Shown here: in pieces, positions 7,200 through 16,386 of the stretch
How the letters are laid out: each line of letters starts with the position of its first letter
How positions within the stretch are numbered: position 1 is the first letter of the stretch
From: Rhodospirillaceae bacterium Spongia-Bin9
GTDB lineage: Bacteria > Pseudomonadota > Alphaproteobacteria > Bin65
Direction of reading: 5' to 3'
Length of the DNA stretch: 32,406 bases
Assembly: GCA_900197615.1 (NCBI GenBank)
Contig: FZLR01000030.1
Location: 1-32,406, forward strand
The notes under the pieces: generated by a model
What the model saw: only the letters and a program-made list of their open reading frames with translations
What the model was told of the DNA's origin: nothing
Databases searched by the model: none
Made by a program: the position numbers and the translations under genes

Positions 7200-8813
7200 G
7201 TGATCGACGACCGGCTTTCCATCCGCTCCGCCAGCGCGGCGCCATCCGGTCCGCTCCCGGACAGCGGCGGCCCGGCCGGCGCGGCGACGGTCTCCGAACG
7301 GGGTCTGGAAGCGCTGGCGCGGACGCTCGCGGCCTGTGCGCAGCGCGGCGACGCGATCGCCCTGCGCGGACCGCTCGGCGCCGGCAAGACGACCTTCGCC
7401 CGCCATTTCATCCGCAGCTACGCGAAACGCAGGGGCGGCACGGTCGAGGAGGCGCCGAGCCCGACCTTCACCCTGGTCCAGCTGTACAGCTTCGGCGACG
7501 AGAATATCTGGCATATCGACCTGTACCGGATCGGATCTCCGGAGGAGCTGTGGGAGATCGGCTTCGAGGAAGCGCTCGCCGACGGCATCTGCCTGATCGA
7601 ATGGCCGGAGCGCGCCGGCCGTCTGCTGCCGTCGCGGCGGCTCGACATCGGCCTGGAGCATACCGGCGATCCGCTGATGCGGCGCATAACGGTGCGAGAC
7701 CGCACCGGCCACAACGGCGATGGCGCGCCGGGCCGGCTCACGCCGCTGTTCGACCGGCTGGCGGGGATCGACGGCGGCAATGCGTCGACCGATGCGCAGG
7801 CAGACTCCGGGGTCGGGGCGCGGGCCCGCCTCGCCTTCCTCGCCGGGACGGAATGGCGGGATGCGCGAATGACGGCGCTCTCCGGCGACGCTTCCTTCCG
7901 GCGCTATTTCCGCCTGACCGGGGGGCCGTCCCCGGCGCTGCTGATGGACGCGCCGCCGCCGCAGGAGGATGTCGCGCCCTTTGTCCGTGTCGCCCGGCAC
8001 CTGCGCGCGCTGGGCTTCAGCGCGCCGGAAATTCATGCCGAAGACCCGGAACGCGGTTACCTGGTCATCGAGGATTTCGGCGACGCGACCTTCACCCGCC
8101 GCCTGGCCGAAGGCGCCGACGAGCACGCGCTCTATACGCTGGCGACCGATACGCTGATTGCGCTGCACCGCCATCCGGATGCCGCGGCAGTCGATGTGCC
8201 GCCCTACGACGCCGACGCCTTGCAGCGCGAGGCCGACCTGCTGATCGACTGGTTCCTGCCGGCCGTCACCGGCGCGCCGACTCCTCCGGCAGTCGCAGCG
8301 GAATACCGGGCGGTCTGGCGCGGCCTCTATCCGCTCGCCGACACAGCGGCGCCGACCCTCGTGCTGCGCGACTATCATGTCGACAACCTCATGGAACTGC
8401 CGGGCCGCGCCGGAATCGCGGCCTGCGGCCTGCTCGATTTTCAGGATGCGCCGATCGGTTCGCCGGCCTACGACCTGGTTTCGCTGGTCGCCGACGCCCG
8501 GCGCGACATAAGCCCGGCATTGCGCGAGGCGATGGTCGGGCGCTATCTGGCGGCCTTCCCGGCCCTCGACCGGGCGGATTTCCTGGCGGCGGCGGCAATG
8601 CTCTCGGCTCAGCGCAACTGCAAGATTATCGGCATCTTCACCCGGCTGATGGCGCGCGACGGCAAGCCGGTCTATCTGCAACACATCCCGCGGGTCTGGC
8701 GCCTGCTCGAGGCCGATCTCGCCCATCCGGCGCTGGCGCCCGTCGAGGCATGGCTGGACGCGGCGGTCCCGCCGGCCCTGCGCATCGTACCGCAATTCGG
8801 CAACCGGCCATGA
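7200..8813 (+). CDS. Fusion of TsaE (t6A37 ATPase) and AmgK-like anomeric MurNAc/GlcNAc kinase
   Basis: The 537-residue protein joins two enzymes. Residues about 30-180 are TsaE: Walker A GPLGAGKTTFARH, then SPTFTLVQLY, HIDLYRI and IEWPERAGRLLP, the family order. TsaE drives the TsaB-TsaD complex that makes N6-threonylcarbamoyl-adenosine in tRNA. Residues about 205-537 are an aminoglycoside-phosphotransferase fold like AmgK: the opening SGDASFRRYFRL, the catalytic loop LRDYHVDNLM and the metal-binding LLDFQDAPIGSPAYDL. AmgK phosphorylates C1 of recycled N-acetylmuramate or N-acetylglucosamine, and the next gene, murU, uses the product. The start is GTG 7200, the first start after the stop at 7146, with GGAG close by. 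TsaE-phosphotransferase fusions are known in alphaproteobacteria. The stop overlaps murU by ATGA, so the two are translationally coupled. Confidence 0.92.
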   Translation: MIDDRLSIRSASAAPSGPLPDSGGPAGAATVSERGLEALARTLAACAQRGDAIALRGPLGAGKTTFARHFIRSYAKRRGGTVEEAPSPTFTLVQLYSFGDENIWHIDLYRIGSPEELWEIGFEEALADGICLIEWPERAGRLLPSRRLDIGLEHTGDPLMRRITVRDRTGHNGDGAPGRLTPLFDRLAGIDGGNASTDAQADSGVGARARLAFLAGTEWRDARMTALSGDASFRRYFRLTGGPSPALLMDAPPPQEDVAPFVRVARHLRALGFSAPEIHAEDPERGYLVIEDFGDATFTRRLAEGADEHALYTLATDTLIALHRHPDAAAVDVPPYDADALQREADLLIDWFLPAVTGAPTPPAVAAEYRAVWRGLYPLADTAAPTLVLRDYHVDNLMELPGRAGIAACGLLDFQDAPIGSPAYDLVSLVADARRDISPALREAMVGRYLAAFPALDRADFLAAAAMLSAQRNCKIIGIFTRLMARDGKPVYLQHIPRVWRLLEADLAHPALAPVEAWLDAAVPPALRIVPQFGNRP

Positions 8814-9652
8814 CTGCGCCGCCCGCCGCCCCGGCCCCCGAAACGGCCGCCGAAACGGCTCCCGATACGGCCCCCGATACCGCGCTGCGGACGGCCCCCG
8901 TTACCGCAATGCTGCTGGCCGCGGGCTTCGGCAAACGCATGCGGCCGTTCACCGGGACGGCACCCAAGCCGCTGCTCGAGGTCGGCGGCCGGACCATGCT
9001 TGACCGGACGCTGGACAAGGCGGCCGAGGCCGGCGTGACCCGGGCCGTCGTCAACACCCACCATCTTGCGGCGCAGATCGAACGGCGGCTCAAGGGCCGC
9101 ACGGCGCCGGAGATCGCGATCAGCCACGAAACCGAGATTCTCGATACCGGCGGCGGCGTGCTCAACGCGCTCGGCCTGCTGGGGCCCGAGCCCTTCTTCG
9201 TGCTGAACGGCGACACGGTGTGGGAGGACGGGCCGACCCCGGCCCTGCGCCGCCTGGCCGAGGCCTGGGATCCTGAGCGAATGGATGCGCTGATGCTGCT
9301 GCATCCGACGACTGCCGCCACGGGATATGCCGGCGACGGCGACTTTTTCATGGATGTCGAAGGACGGCTGGAGCGCCGGAGCGAAGCCCAGATCGCGCCC
9401 TTCGTCTTCACTGGCAGCCAGATCCTCAGTCCCGCCCTGTTCGACGGTCTCGCGCCGGGGGCCTTTTCGCTCAACCGGATCTACGACCGGGCGCTCGACC
9501 GCGAACGCCTGTTCGGCATCCGCCACGACGGCGCCTGGTTCCATGTCGGCACGCCGGACAGCTTCGAGCGCGTCAGCCGGCTCTACGCCCATGTCGCGCG
9601 GCCGGAGGCTGCTGTGCTGCCGACCCAGGCCGACCTGTTCAACGGCGGCTGA
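8810..9652 (+). CDS. murU: N-acetylmuramate 1-phosphate uridylyltransferase MurU
   Basis: This 280-residue sugar-phosphate nucleotidyltransferase has the signature LLAAGFGKRMRPFTGTAPKPLLEVGG, split here only for description: LLAAGFGKRM then PKPLLEVGG. Further family motifs are ETEILDTGGGV, FVLNGDTVW and WFHVGTPDSF. MurU turns MurNAc-1-phosphate and UTP into UDP-MurNAc, closing the cell-wall recycling shortcut that bypasses MurA and so gives intrinsic fosfomycin tolerance in bacteria that have it. It directly follows the AmgK-like kinase with a 4-bp overlap and precedes addB by 7 bp. The first 30 residues are a low-complexity stretch of ETAP/DTAP repeats outside the enzyme fold, so the functional start might be the ATG at 8909; I keep 8810 for the overlap. 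The phosphatase MupP of the pathway is not in the window. Confidence 0.9.
   Translation: MTAPPAAPAPETAAETAPDTAPDTALRTAPVTAMLLAAGFGKRMRPFTGTAPKPLLEVGGRTMLDRTLDKAAEAGVTRAVVNTHHLAAQIERRLKGRTAPEIAISHETEILDTGGGVLNALGLLGPEPFFVLNGDTVWEDGPTPALRRLAEAWDPERMDALMLLHPTTAATGYAGDGDFFMDVEGRLERRSEAQIAPFVFTGSQILSPALFDGLAPGAFSLNRIYDRALDRERLFGIRHDGAWFHVGTPDSFERVSRLYAHVARPEAAVLPTQADLFNGG
8840..8899 (+). repeat. Degenerate 12-bp tandem repeat in murU N-terminus
   Basis: Five 12-bp units starting at 8840, 8852, 8864, 8876 and 8888 code ETAA, ETAP, DTAP, DTAL and RTAP. The units drift from left to right. The stretch precedes the first beta strand of the MurU fold and is unlikely to be catalytic. Confidence 0.65.
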
Positions 9653-9659
9653 CCGCGCC

Positions 9660-12600
9660 ATGACCCGATCCGGCCGACCGGCCGCAGACGTCTACACCAT
9701 TCCGCCTCACCGGGATTTCGTCGCCGCCCTCGCGCGCGGCCTGCTCGACCGCTTCGGCGATACGCCCGAAGGCCTGGCGCCGGTTCTGGTCCTGCTGCCG
9801 ACCCGCCGGGCCTGCCGCACTCTGCGCGAGGCCTTCCTGCGGCAGAGCGGCGGGGCGCCGATGCTGCTGCCGCGCATGCACCCGATCGGCGATGTCGACG
9901 AGGACGATCTCGCCCTTTCGGCCGGGGAGGACCTGCCGCCCGAGGACAAATCGTCGTTCGAGGCGCCGCCCGCGATTGCGGAACTGAAGCGGCAGTTGCT
10001 GCTCGCGCGACTGATCCTCGAGCGGGAGCGGGACGCATCGGCGGAGCAGGCCGTCCTGCTGGCGCAGGCCCTGGCTCGACTGCTCGATCGGGCCCAGACG
10101 GAGCGGTTGTCCTTCGACCGGCTGGCCGAGCTGGCGCCGGCCGAACTGTCTGCCCATTGGCAGCAGACCCTCGATTTCCTGAAGATCGTTACCGAAGCAT
10201 GGCCCGCAATCCTGGACGCGGACGGGCTGATCGATCCGGCGGCCCGGCGCAACCAGCTGCTCGAACGGTTACGGGAGCGGTGGTCGGAAGCGCCGCCGGA
10301 GCACCCCGTGATCGCCGCGGGCTCGACCGGCAGCATCCCGGCAACGGCGGACCTGCTGGCGAGGGTTGCGGCGCTGCCGGACGGCCAGGTCGTCCTGCCC
10401 GGACTGGACCGCCATCTCGATACGCAGAGCTGGTCGGCGGTCGAGGCCGACGAAGGCCATCCGCAGTTCGGCCTGGCGCGGCTGTTGCAGCGGCTCGACA
10501 TCCGGCGGGAAGATGTGCGGGACTGGCCGGAACCGGCGGAGGAGGACGGCACTGCGCGCTGCGAAGCGCCGCCCGCGCGGGTGCGTCTGGTCGCCGAAGC
10601 CCTGCGCCCGGCGGAGACCACCGAAGCCTGGGCCCGCAAGCCGCTCGATGGCGACACGCTGGCGGCGGCGCTGGGCCCGGACTTCGGCCGCGTCGTCTGC
10701 CGCGATCCGGGCGAGGAGGCGCGGGTCATCGCGCTGGCCTTCCGCCGGACCCTCGACACGCCGGGCAAGACCGCCACGCTGGTGACTCCGGACCGCGAAC
10801 TCGGACGCCGGGTCGCCGCCGAAATGCAGCGCTGGGGCGTGCGCGTAGACGATTCTGCCGGCATGCCGCTCGCCGCCACGCCGCCGGCCTCTTTCCTGTT
10901 GTTGCTCGCCCGGACCGTCGAGGACGATCTGGCCCCGAACGGACTGCTCGCACTGCTTAAGCACCCGTTGTGCGCCGCCGGGCAAGCGGTCGCCGAAACA
11001 CGGCGGCAGGCTCGCGCCCTGGAACGGGCGGCGCTCAGGGGACCGCGGCCGCCGGCCGGGATCGAGGGGCTGCAACGCCGGCTCGCCGCGGCCCGGGACG
11101 ATCCGTTCGGGCCGGAGGCCCCGGTCTGCGAGGCAGCCGCGGCGCTGGTCGAACGGCTGGCCGGCCTGCTGGACCCGCTGCTGCCCGGCGATCGGCGCGA
11201 CCGCGGCCTGCCGGACTTTCTCGGCGCCCTGTGTGGCGTCGCCGCAGGGCTGGCAGCGACTCCCGCAGATCCGGCCGGCCGCGGCCTGTGGGCCGGCGAT
11301 GCAGGCGAGGCGCTGGCCCGCTTCATCGCCGAACTGGCCGAAGCGAGCGCCATCGTTGCTCCGGCCTCCCTGTACGACCCCTTGGACAACGGGGCCTCCC
11401 TGCTCGCCACGCTCATGCTCGGCCGGGTCGTCCGTCCGCGCTACGGCGCCCATCCCCGGCTCGCCATCCAGGGTCCGCTCGAAGCCCGGCTGCACCATGC
11501 CGACCTGACGATCCTGGGCGGCATGAACGAGGGTACATGGCCGCCCGAGGCGCCGGTCGATCCGTGGATGAGCCGGCCGATGCGCCAGCAGTTCGGCCTG
11601 CCCTCGCCCGAGCGCCGGACCGGACTGTCGGCACACGATTTCGCCCAGGCCTTCTGCGCGCCGGAAGTCATCGTCACGCGCAGCGAAAAGGTCGAGGGCA
11701 GTCCGACGGTCGCCTCGCGCTGGCTGCAACGGCTCGATACCGTGCTCGAAGGCGCGCTCGATCCGGAAGCCCTGCTGCGTATCCGCAACCGGGACCGTGC
11801 GCTCGTGTCGCTGGCGCGGCTGCTCGATCGGCCGCAACAGGTCCGAAGCTGCGCCCGGCCGATGCCGAGGCCGCCGCTCGCCGCCCGGCCGCGCAGACTG
11901 TCGGTCACGCAGATCGAAAAATGGCTGCGCGATCCCTACACGATCTATGCGCGCTACATCCTGCGCCTCGCGCCGCTGGACGAGATCGACGCCGACCCCG
12001 GCGCGCTCGACCGCGGCATCGTCCTGCACGATGTGTTCGAGGCGTTCGTTCGGGATTTTCCCGCCGGGCCGCTGCCGCCCGACGCGCTTTCGAAACTGAA
12101 GGCGCTGGGGCGGGAGCGGTTCATGAGCCTCGCCCGGTCGCCCGGCGTCGCGGCGCTCTGGTGGCCGCGTTTCGAACGCGCGGCGGAAGCCTTCGTCGCT
12201 GTGGAGGCCGGCCGGCGGGCGGCGATCGGAAACTCCCATGTCGAAGTAACCGGCCGGATCGAAATCCCGGCGCCGGCCGGGCAGTTCACCCTGACCGGCA
12301 AGGCGGACCGTATCGACCTGTTCCGCGACGGCAGCGCCGAAATCCTCGACTACAAGACCGGCAGCCTGCCAAAAAAGGCCGATGTCGATTCCGGCTTCAA
12401 CCCGCAACTGGCGCTCGAAGGACTCATATTGCGGCGCGGCGGATTCGAAGGGGTGCCGCAGGTTGCCGATGTCGAAGCGCTGACTTACTGGCAGATCGGC
12501 GGCGGCCGGAGGCCCCTGGTCGCCCGCGAAGCGGGCAACGAGGCGCCCGCAGACCTGATTGCGGCTGCGGAACGAGGGCTGTCGCGCCTCGTCGCGGCCT

Positions 12601-12719
12601 ATGACGATCCCGGCAAGGCCTATGCTGCCCGGCCTGCCAGCGCCTGGGCCCTGGCCTATAACGACTACGAACATCTGGCGCGCATCCGGGAATGGGCGCT
12701 CGCCGAGGCGGCATCGTGA
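9660..12719 (+). CDS. addB: AddB subunit of the AddAB helicase-nuclease (alphaproteobacterial type)
   Basis: AddB is the inactivated-helicase, active-nuclease partner of AddA in resecting double-strand DNA ends for RecA. The 1019-residue product starts with a degenerate nucleotide-binding region (VLVLLPTRRACRTLREAFL, residues 42-60). A superfamily 1-like motif ILGGMNEGTWPPEAPVDPW lies mid-protein. The C-terminal RecB-type nuclease shows GKADRIDLF with D883 and LDYKTG with D897 and K899. Bacillus AddB surrounds this nuclease with four cysteines that hold an iron-sulfur cluster; the last ~120 residues here contain no cysteine, as expected for the alphaproteobacterial form. The ATG at 9660 comes 7 bp after murU; the much longer open frame upstream overlaps murU and is rejected. 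The stop overlaps the addA start as GTGA. Confidence 0.93.
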   Translation: MTRSGRPAADVYTIPPHRDFVAALARGLLDRFGDTPEGLAPVLVLLPTRRACRTLREAFLRQSGGAPMLLPRMHPIGDVDEDDLALSAGEDLPPEDKSSFEAPPAIAELKRQLLLARLILERERDASAEQAVLLAQALARLLDRAQTERLSFDRLAELAPAELSAHWQQTLDFLKIVTEAWPAILDADGLIDPAARRNQLLERLRERWSEAPPEHPVIAAGSTGSIPATADLLARVAALPDGQVVLPGLDRHLDTQSWSAVEADEGHPQFGLARLLQRLDIRREDVRDWPEPAEEDGTARCEAPPARVRLVAEALRPAETTEAWARKPLDGDTLAAALGPDFGRVVCRDPGEEARVIALAFRRTLDTPGKTATLVTPDRELGRRVAAEMQRWGVRVDDSAGMPLAATPPASFLLLLARTVEDDLAPNGLLALLKHPLCAAGQAVAETRRQARALERAALRGPRPPAGIEGLQRRLAAARDDPFGPEAPVCEAAAALVERLAGLLDPLLPGDRRDRGLPDFLGALCGVAAGLAATPADPAGRGLWAGDAGEALARFIAELAEASAIVAPASLYDPLDNGASLLATLMLGRVVRPRYGAHPRLAIQGPLEARLHHADLTILGGMNEGTWPPEAPVDPWMSRPMRQQFGLPSPERRTGLSAHDFAQAFCAPEVIVTRSEKVEGSPTVASRWLQRLDTVLEGALDPEALLRIRNRDRALVSLARLLDRPQQVRSCARPMPRPPLAARPRRLSVTQIEKWLRDPYTIYARYILRLAPLDEIDADPGALDRGIVLHDVFEAFVRDFPAGPLPPDALSKLKALGRERFMSLARSPGVAALWWPRFERAAEAFVAVEAGRRAAIGNSHVEVTGRIEIPAPAGQFTLTGKADRIDLFRDGSAEILDYKTGSLPKKADVDSGFNPQLALEGLILRRGGFEGVPQVADVEALTYWQIGGGRRPLVAREAGNEAPADLIAAAERGLSRLVAAYDDPGKAYAARPASAWALAYNDYEHLARIREWALAEAAS

Positions 12720-15700
12720 CCGCCGCCCGGCGCCGCAATCCACCCGATCCGGAACGGGTTGCCCGGCTCGCCCAGGACAGGGCCTCGAAACCGCTGGTCT
12801 CCTCCTGGGTCGGCGCCAGCGCAGGGACCGGCAAGACCTATGTGCTGACCCGGCGCGTCCTGCGGCTGCTGCTGAACGGCGCCGCGCCGGCGCGCATCCT
12901 GTGCCTGACCTTCACCAAGGCGGCGGCGGCGGAAATGACCCATCGGATCGCGGCCCGGCTCGGCCAGTGGGCCCTGATGGACAATAAGGCGCTGCGCAAC
13001 GACCTGAAGGACATCGCCGGCCGGCGGCCGGACAAGGCGGAAACGGCGCGCGCGCGCACCCTGTTCGCAACTTGCCTCGACGTGCCCGGCGGCATGCGCA
13101 TCCAGACCATCCACGCCTTCTGCCAGGCCCTGCTCAAACGCTTTCCGCTGGAGGCCGGGGTGCCGCCGCACTTCCAGGTCATCGAAGAGGGCGACCAGCG
13201 GGCGCTGCTGGACCGGGTACGCAACCGGGTTCTGGCCGATGCCGAGCCGGGTCGCGGGCCGTTCGCCGACGAACTCGCGCTGCTCGCGACGCTCGGCGGG
13301 CCGGACGATCTCACCGAACTGCTGGGTGAGTTCCTGCGGCAGCGCGGCCGGCTGCGCGACCTGTTGAAGGACGAGACGGCGGTGTCGGCGGCGGTACGGC
13401 AGCTTTATCGGGACGCCGGTTTCGAGGAAGAAACGACGGAAGCGGCGCTGGATGCTGCCGGTTGCGCCGAAGGGCAGTTCGAGCGTGAAGGACTCACACT
13501 GGCCGCACAGGCGTTGGAGGGTGGCGGCAAGACGGATGCCGGGAAGGCGGCGCAGATTGCCGGATGGCTGGCCGCCGAAGACGCGGCGCGCCCGGCCGGG
13601 CTCGACGCGTATGCCAAGGCGTTTCTCACCGCAAAGCACGAGACTAGGAGTCAAATGGCGACGAAGGGTGTCGCCGGGCAGATGCCGGACATCCTCGACA
13701 TCATGGGCCGGGAAGCGGAGCGGCTCGCCGCCCTGTACGATCGCAAGAAAGGCCTGCGCACCGTCGCGCGCAGCGCGGCGCTGGCCCGGCTCGGCGCGGC
13801 GGTCCATCAGGGTTACGAGGCGGAGAAGCGCGGGCGGGCGGTGCTGGACTTCGACGACCTGATCCTGAAGGCCGAAGACCTGCTGACCCGCACGGCGGCG
13901 ACCGAATGGGTGCTCTACAAGCTGGACGGAGGCATCGACCACATCCTGGTCGACGAGGCGCAGGATACCAGCCCGCAGCAATGGCGCCTGGTCGAGGCGA
14001 TCGCCCAGGAGTTCTTCGCCGGCAAAGGGGTCGAGCGCGCGCCGGCCGACGACGGCCTGCCCCGGCCGCCGCGCACCGTATTCGCCGTCGGCGACGTCAA
14101 GCAGTCGATCTTCAGCTTCCAGGGCGCCGACCCGGTGGTGTTCGGCCGCGTCCGGGAAAATTTCCAGACACAGGTGCAGGACGCGAAGGAAGATTGGTCG
14201 CCGGTCGATCTCGACGTCTCCTTCCGCTCGGTCCAGCAGGTGCTGGACGCCGTGGACAGCTGCTTCGCCGAAGGCGCGGCGCGCGACGGCGTTGTCGCGG
14301 ACGGCGCGGCGCTCCGCCATTCCGCTTGGCGCCGGGGCCAGGGCGGCATGGTCGAACTGTGGCCGGTGATCGCCCCGGCGGACCCGGCTGCGCCCGAACC
14401 GTGGACGCCGCCGGAGATCGACAGCGATACCGCTTCGCCCACCGAAGACCTGGCGCGGCGAATCGCCCGGCAGGTGCGTGTCTGGCTCGACGGCTCGGCC
14501 GGCTTTGTGTGGGATCGCTCCGGCGACGCGCCGGTGCGGCGCGTGCCGCGGGCCGGCGACATCATGATCCTGGTGCGCCGGCGCGACGCGCTGGTCGAGG
14601 CGCTGATCCGGGCGCTGAAGGATGCGGACGTCGAGGTCGCGGGCGCCGACCGCATGGTGCTGATCGAGCAACTGGCGGTCATGGACATGCTCGCGGTTGC
14701 CGATTTTCTTCTGCTGCCGGAGGACGACCTGACCCTGGCGACGGTCCTGAAAGGCCCGCTTTTCGGCTTCGACGACGACCGGCTGTTCGACCTCGCCCAC
14801 GGGCGCGGCAGGGCCAGCCTGTGGTCGCGCTTGCAGGCGGTGGACGATCCTGCGTCGAGGGAGGTTGCCGCTGCGCTCGCCGGCCTGCTCGCGATCGTCG
14901 ACTACACGCCGCCCTACGAACTGTTCAAAGCGATCCTGACCGGGGCCGCGGGACCGACCGGGCGCGAACGCTTCTGGGCCCGTCTCGGACCCGACGCCAT
15001 CGAGCCGCTGGAGGAACTGCTCAACCTTGCACTGGCCTACCAGCACGACCATCCGCCCTCGCTCCAGGAATTCCTGCGCTGGCTGCGCCGGCGCGAGGTG
15101 GAGACCAAGCGGGATATGGAGAGCGTACCCGACGCGGTGCGCATCATGACCGTCCACGGCGCCAAGGGGTTGCAGGCGCCCATCGCGATCCTGCCGGACA
15201 CGATCCGCGTACCGAAGACGGCCGACAGGCTGATATGGCCGGCGGCGTCCGGCGGCGGCGCCGAAGGGACGGGAGGTGGCCTGCCGCTGATCGCACCGTC
15301 GGAGGTGGACGCAGACGCGCGGATCGCGGCATTCAAGGACGACGCCGGGGAAGCCCGGCGGCAGGAATACAACCGGCTGCTCTATGTCGCCATGACCCGC
15401 GCGCAGGACGCCCTGGTCGTCTGCGGCAGCCGAGGGCCGAAAAAGATCGACGACGATTGCTGGCACACGTTGGTCGAGGGCGGTCTGCGCCGGCTCGAAG
15501 GCACGGTCGAAGTCGAGAGGGAGGGGTTCGACGGGCCGGTCCTGTGCTACGGCAGCCTTGCGCCGGCCGGGGAATTGCCGCCGCAGCCGGACGGGTCGCC
15601 GACCGATGGGCCGCCGCCCGATCCGGCGCAATTGGCAACGCTGCTCGCCCCGCCGCCGCCGGAAGCGCAGCCGCCGCGGCCGTTGGCGCCGTCGCGCCCG

Positions 15701-16249
15701 GCGGAGGACGAACCGCCCGTCTTCGGCCCGTTCGATGCCGGCGCGGACCGGTTCCGGCGCGGCGCCCTGATTCACCGGCTACTGCAGTATCTTCCCGACG
15801 TGCCGGAAGACCGACGCGACCGGGCGGCGGCGCGGTATCTCGCGCGCCCGGGCCACGGATTGTCGGAAGACGAACAGCGGGAAATCGCCGGTGAAATCCG
15901 TGCCGTGCTCGACCTGCCGGAGGCCCGGCCGCTGTTCGGCCCCGGCACGATGGCCGAAGCGCCGATTACCGGCACGATCGGCGGAACCGTGATCTCCGGC
16001 CAGATCGACCGGCTCGCTATCGGTACGGAAACCGTATCCATCGTCGATTACAAGACGAACCGGCCACCGCCCGACGAAGCTGCCGCGACGCCGCCGGTCT
16101 ATCTGCGCCAGATGGCCGCCTATCGCGCCCTGTTGCGGCGCCTCTACCCGGCGCGGAAAGTGGACTGTTTCCTGCTCTGGACCGCCGCCCCGCGGCTTAT
16201 GCGGCTGGAGGATTTCCTGCTCGATCCGTATGCGCCGGACGGTGGTTGA
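12716..16249 (+). CDS. addA: AddA subunit: UvrD-type helicase with C-terminal nuclease
   Basis: AddA is the motor of the AddAB end-resection complex. The 1177-residue protein has Walker A GASAGTGKT (33-41), motif Ia CLTFTKAAAAEM, Walker B ILVDEAQDTSPQQW with D413/E414, VGDVKQSIFSFQGADP, TVHGAKGLQAPI and YVAMTRAQDALVV, the full UvrD/RecB helicase set in order. A proline-rich linker (about residues 965-1005) leads to the C-terminal nuclease with GQIDRLAIG and VDYKTN, where D1111 and K1113 match the RecB nuclease site. I chose GTG 12716 because it overlaps the addB stop (GTGA) and gives the usual short basic N-terminus; ATG 12692 would add 8 residues. The gene ends 137 bp before trxA. Confidence 0.93.
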   Translation: MTAARRRNPPDPERVARLAQDRASKPLVSSWVGASAGTGKTYVLTRRVLRLLLNGAAPARILCLTFTKAAAAEMTHRIAARLGQWALMDNKALRNDLKDIAGRRPDKAETARARTLFATCLDVPGGMRIQTIHAFCQALLKRFPLEAGVPPHFQVIEEGDQRALLDRVRNRVLADAEPGRGPFADELALLATLGGPDDLTELLGEFLRQRGRLRDLLKDETAVSAAVRQLYRDAGFEEETTEAALDAAGCAEGQFEREGLTLAAQALEGGGKTDAGKAAQIAGWLAAEDAARPAGLDAYAKAFLTAKHETRSQMATKGVAGQMPDILDIMGREAERLAALYDRKKGLRTVARSAALARLGAAVHQGYEAEKRGRAVLDFDDLILKAEDLLTRTAATEWVLYKLDGGIDHILVDEAQDTSPQQWRLVEAIAQEFFAGKGVERAPADDGLPRPPRTVFAVGDVKQSIFSFQGADPVVFGRVRENFQTQVQDAKEDWSPVDLDVSFRSVQQVLDAVDSCFAEGAARDGVVADGAALRHSAWRRGQGGMVELWPVIAPADPAAPEPWTPPEIDSDTASPTEDLARRIARQVRVWLDGSAGFVWDRSGDAPVRRVPRAGDIMILVRRRDALVEALIRALKDADVEVAGADRMVLIEQLAVMDMLAVADFLLLPEDDLTLATVLKGPLFGFDDDRLFDLAHGRGRASLWSRLQAVDDPASREVAAALAGLLAIVDYTPPYELFKAILTGAAGPTGRERFWARLGPDAIEPLEELLNLALAYQHDHPPSLQEFLRWLRRREVETKRDMESVPDAVRIMTVHGAKGLQAPIAILPDTIRVPKTADRLIWPAASGGGAEGTGGGLPLIAPSEVDADARIAAFKDDAGEARRQEYNRLLYVAMTRAQDALVVCGSRGPKKIDDDCWHTLVEGGLRRLEGTVEVEREGFDGPVLCYGSLAPAGELPPQPDGSPTDGPPPDPAQLATLLAPPPPEAQPPRPLAPSRPAEDEPPVFGPFDAGADRFRRGALIHRLLQYLPDVPEDRRDRAAARYLARPGHGLSEDEQREIAGEIRAVLDLPEARPLFGPGTMAEAPITGTIGGTVISGQIDRLAIGTETVSIVDYKTNRPPPDEAAATPPVYLRQMAAYRALLRRLYPARKVDCFLLWTAAPRLMRLEDFLLDPYAPDGG

Positions 16250-16264
16250 GGGAGATGCTTCCGC

Positions 16265-16293
16265 TTGATTTGTCAGCCGCGCTTTCCTAAATC
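16265..16293 (+). promoter_or_regulatory. Candidate trxA promoter
   Basis: TTGATT (16265-16270), a 17-base spacer and TAAATC (16288-16293) form a plausible sigma-70 promoter about 15 bases after the addA stop. The -10 box overlaps the first of three leader hairpins. Confidence 0.35.
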
Positions 16294-16362
16294 GAAAGCG
16301 GGAACCGGAGCCCGATCCGGGGCCTGCACCGCACCGCGGGACCGGCGCCGCAGCAGCGCCGG
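16280..16362 (+). other. Structured leader with three hairpins before trxA
   Basis: Three dyads follow one another: cgctttc/gaaagcg (16280-16300, 7-bp stem, 7-base loop), ccgga/tccgg (16305-16320, 5-bp stem), and ccggcgc/gcgccgg (16342-16362, 7-bp stem, 7-base loop). The last ends 24 bases before the trxA ATG. They could end addA transcription, protect or attenuate the trxA message, or both. No T tract follows. Confidence 0.45.
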
Positions 16363-16386
16363 CATTCAGGGAAAAACGGGGTAAGC

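Noticed and set aside
9327-9659. Upstream extension of AddB from 9327
   Set aside because: It overlaps murU in another frame; the ATG at 9660, 7 bp after the murU stop, gives the family N-terminus.
12665-15775. A 1036-codon open frame on the complement of addA
   Set aside because: It lies wholly antisense to addA, which has complete helicase and nuclease motifs. Its composition (many R, G, Q, H, P) is that of a GC-rich shadow frame and it shows no domain.
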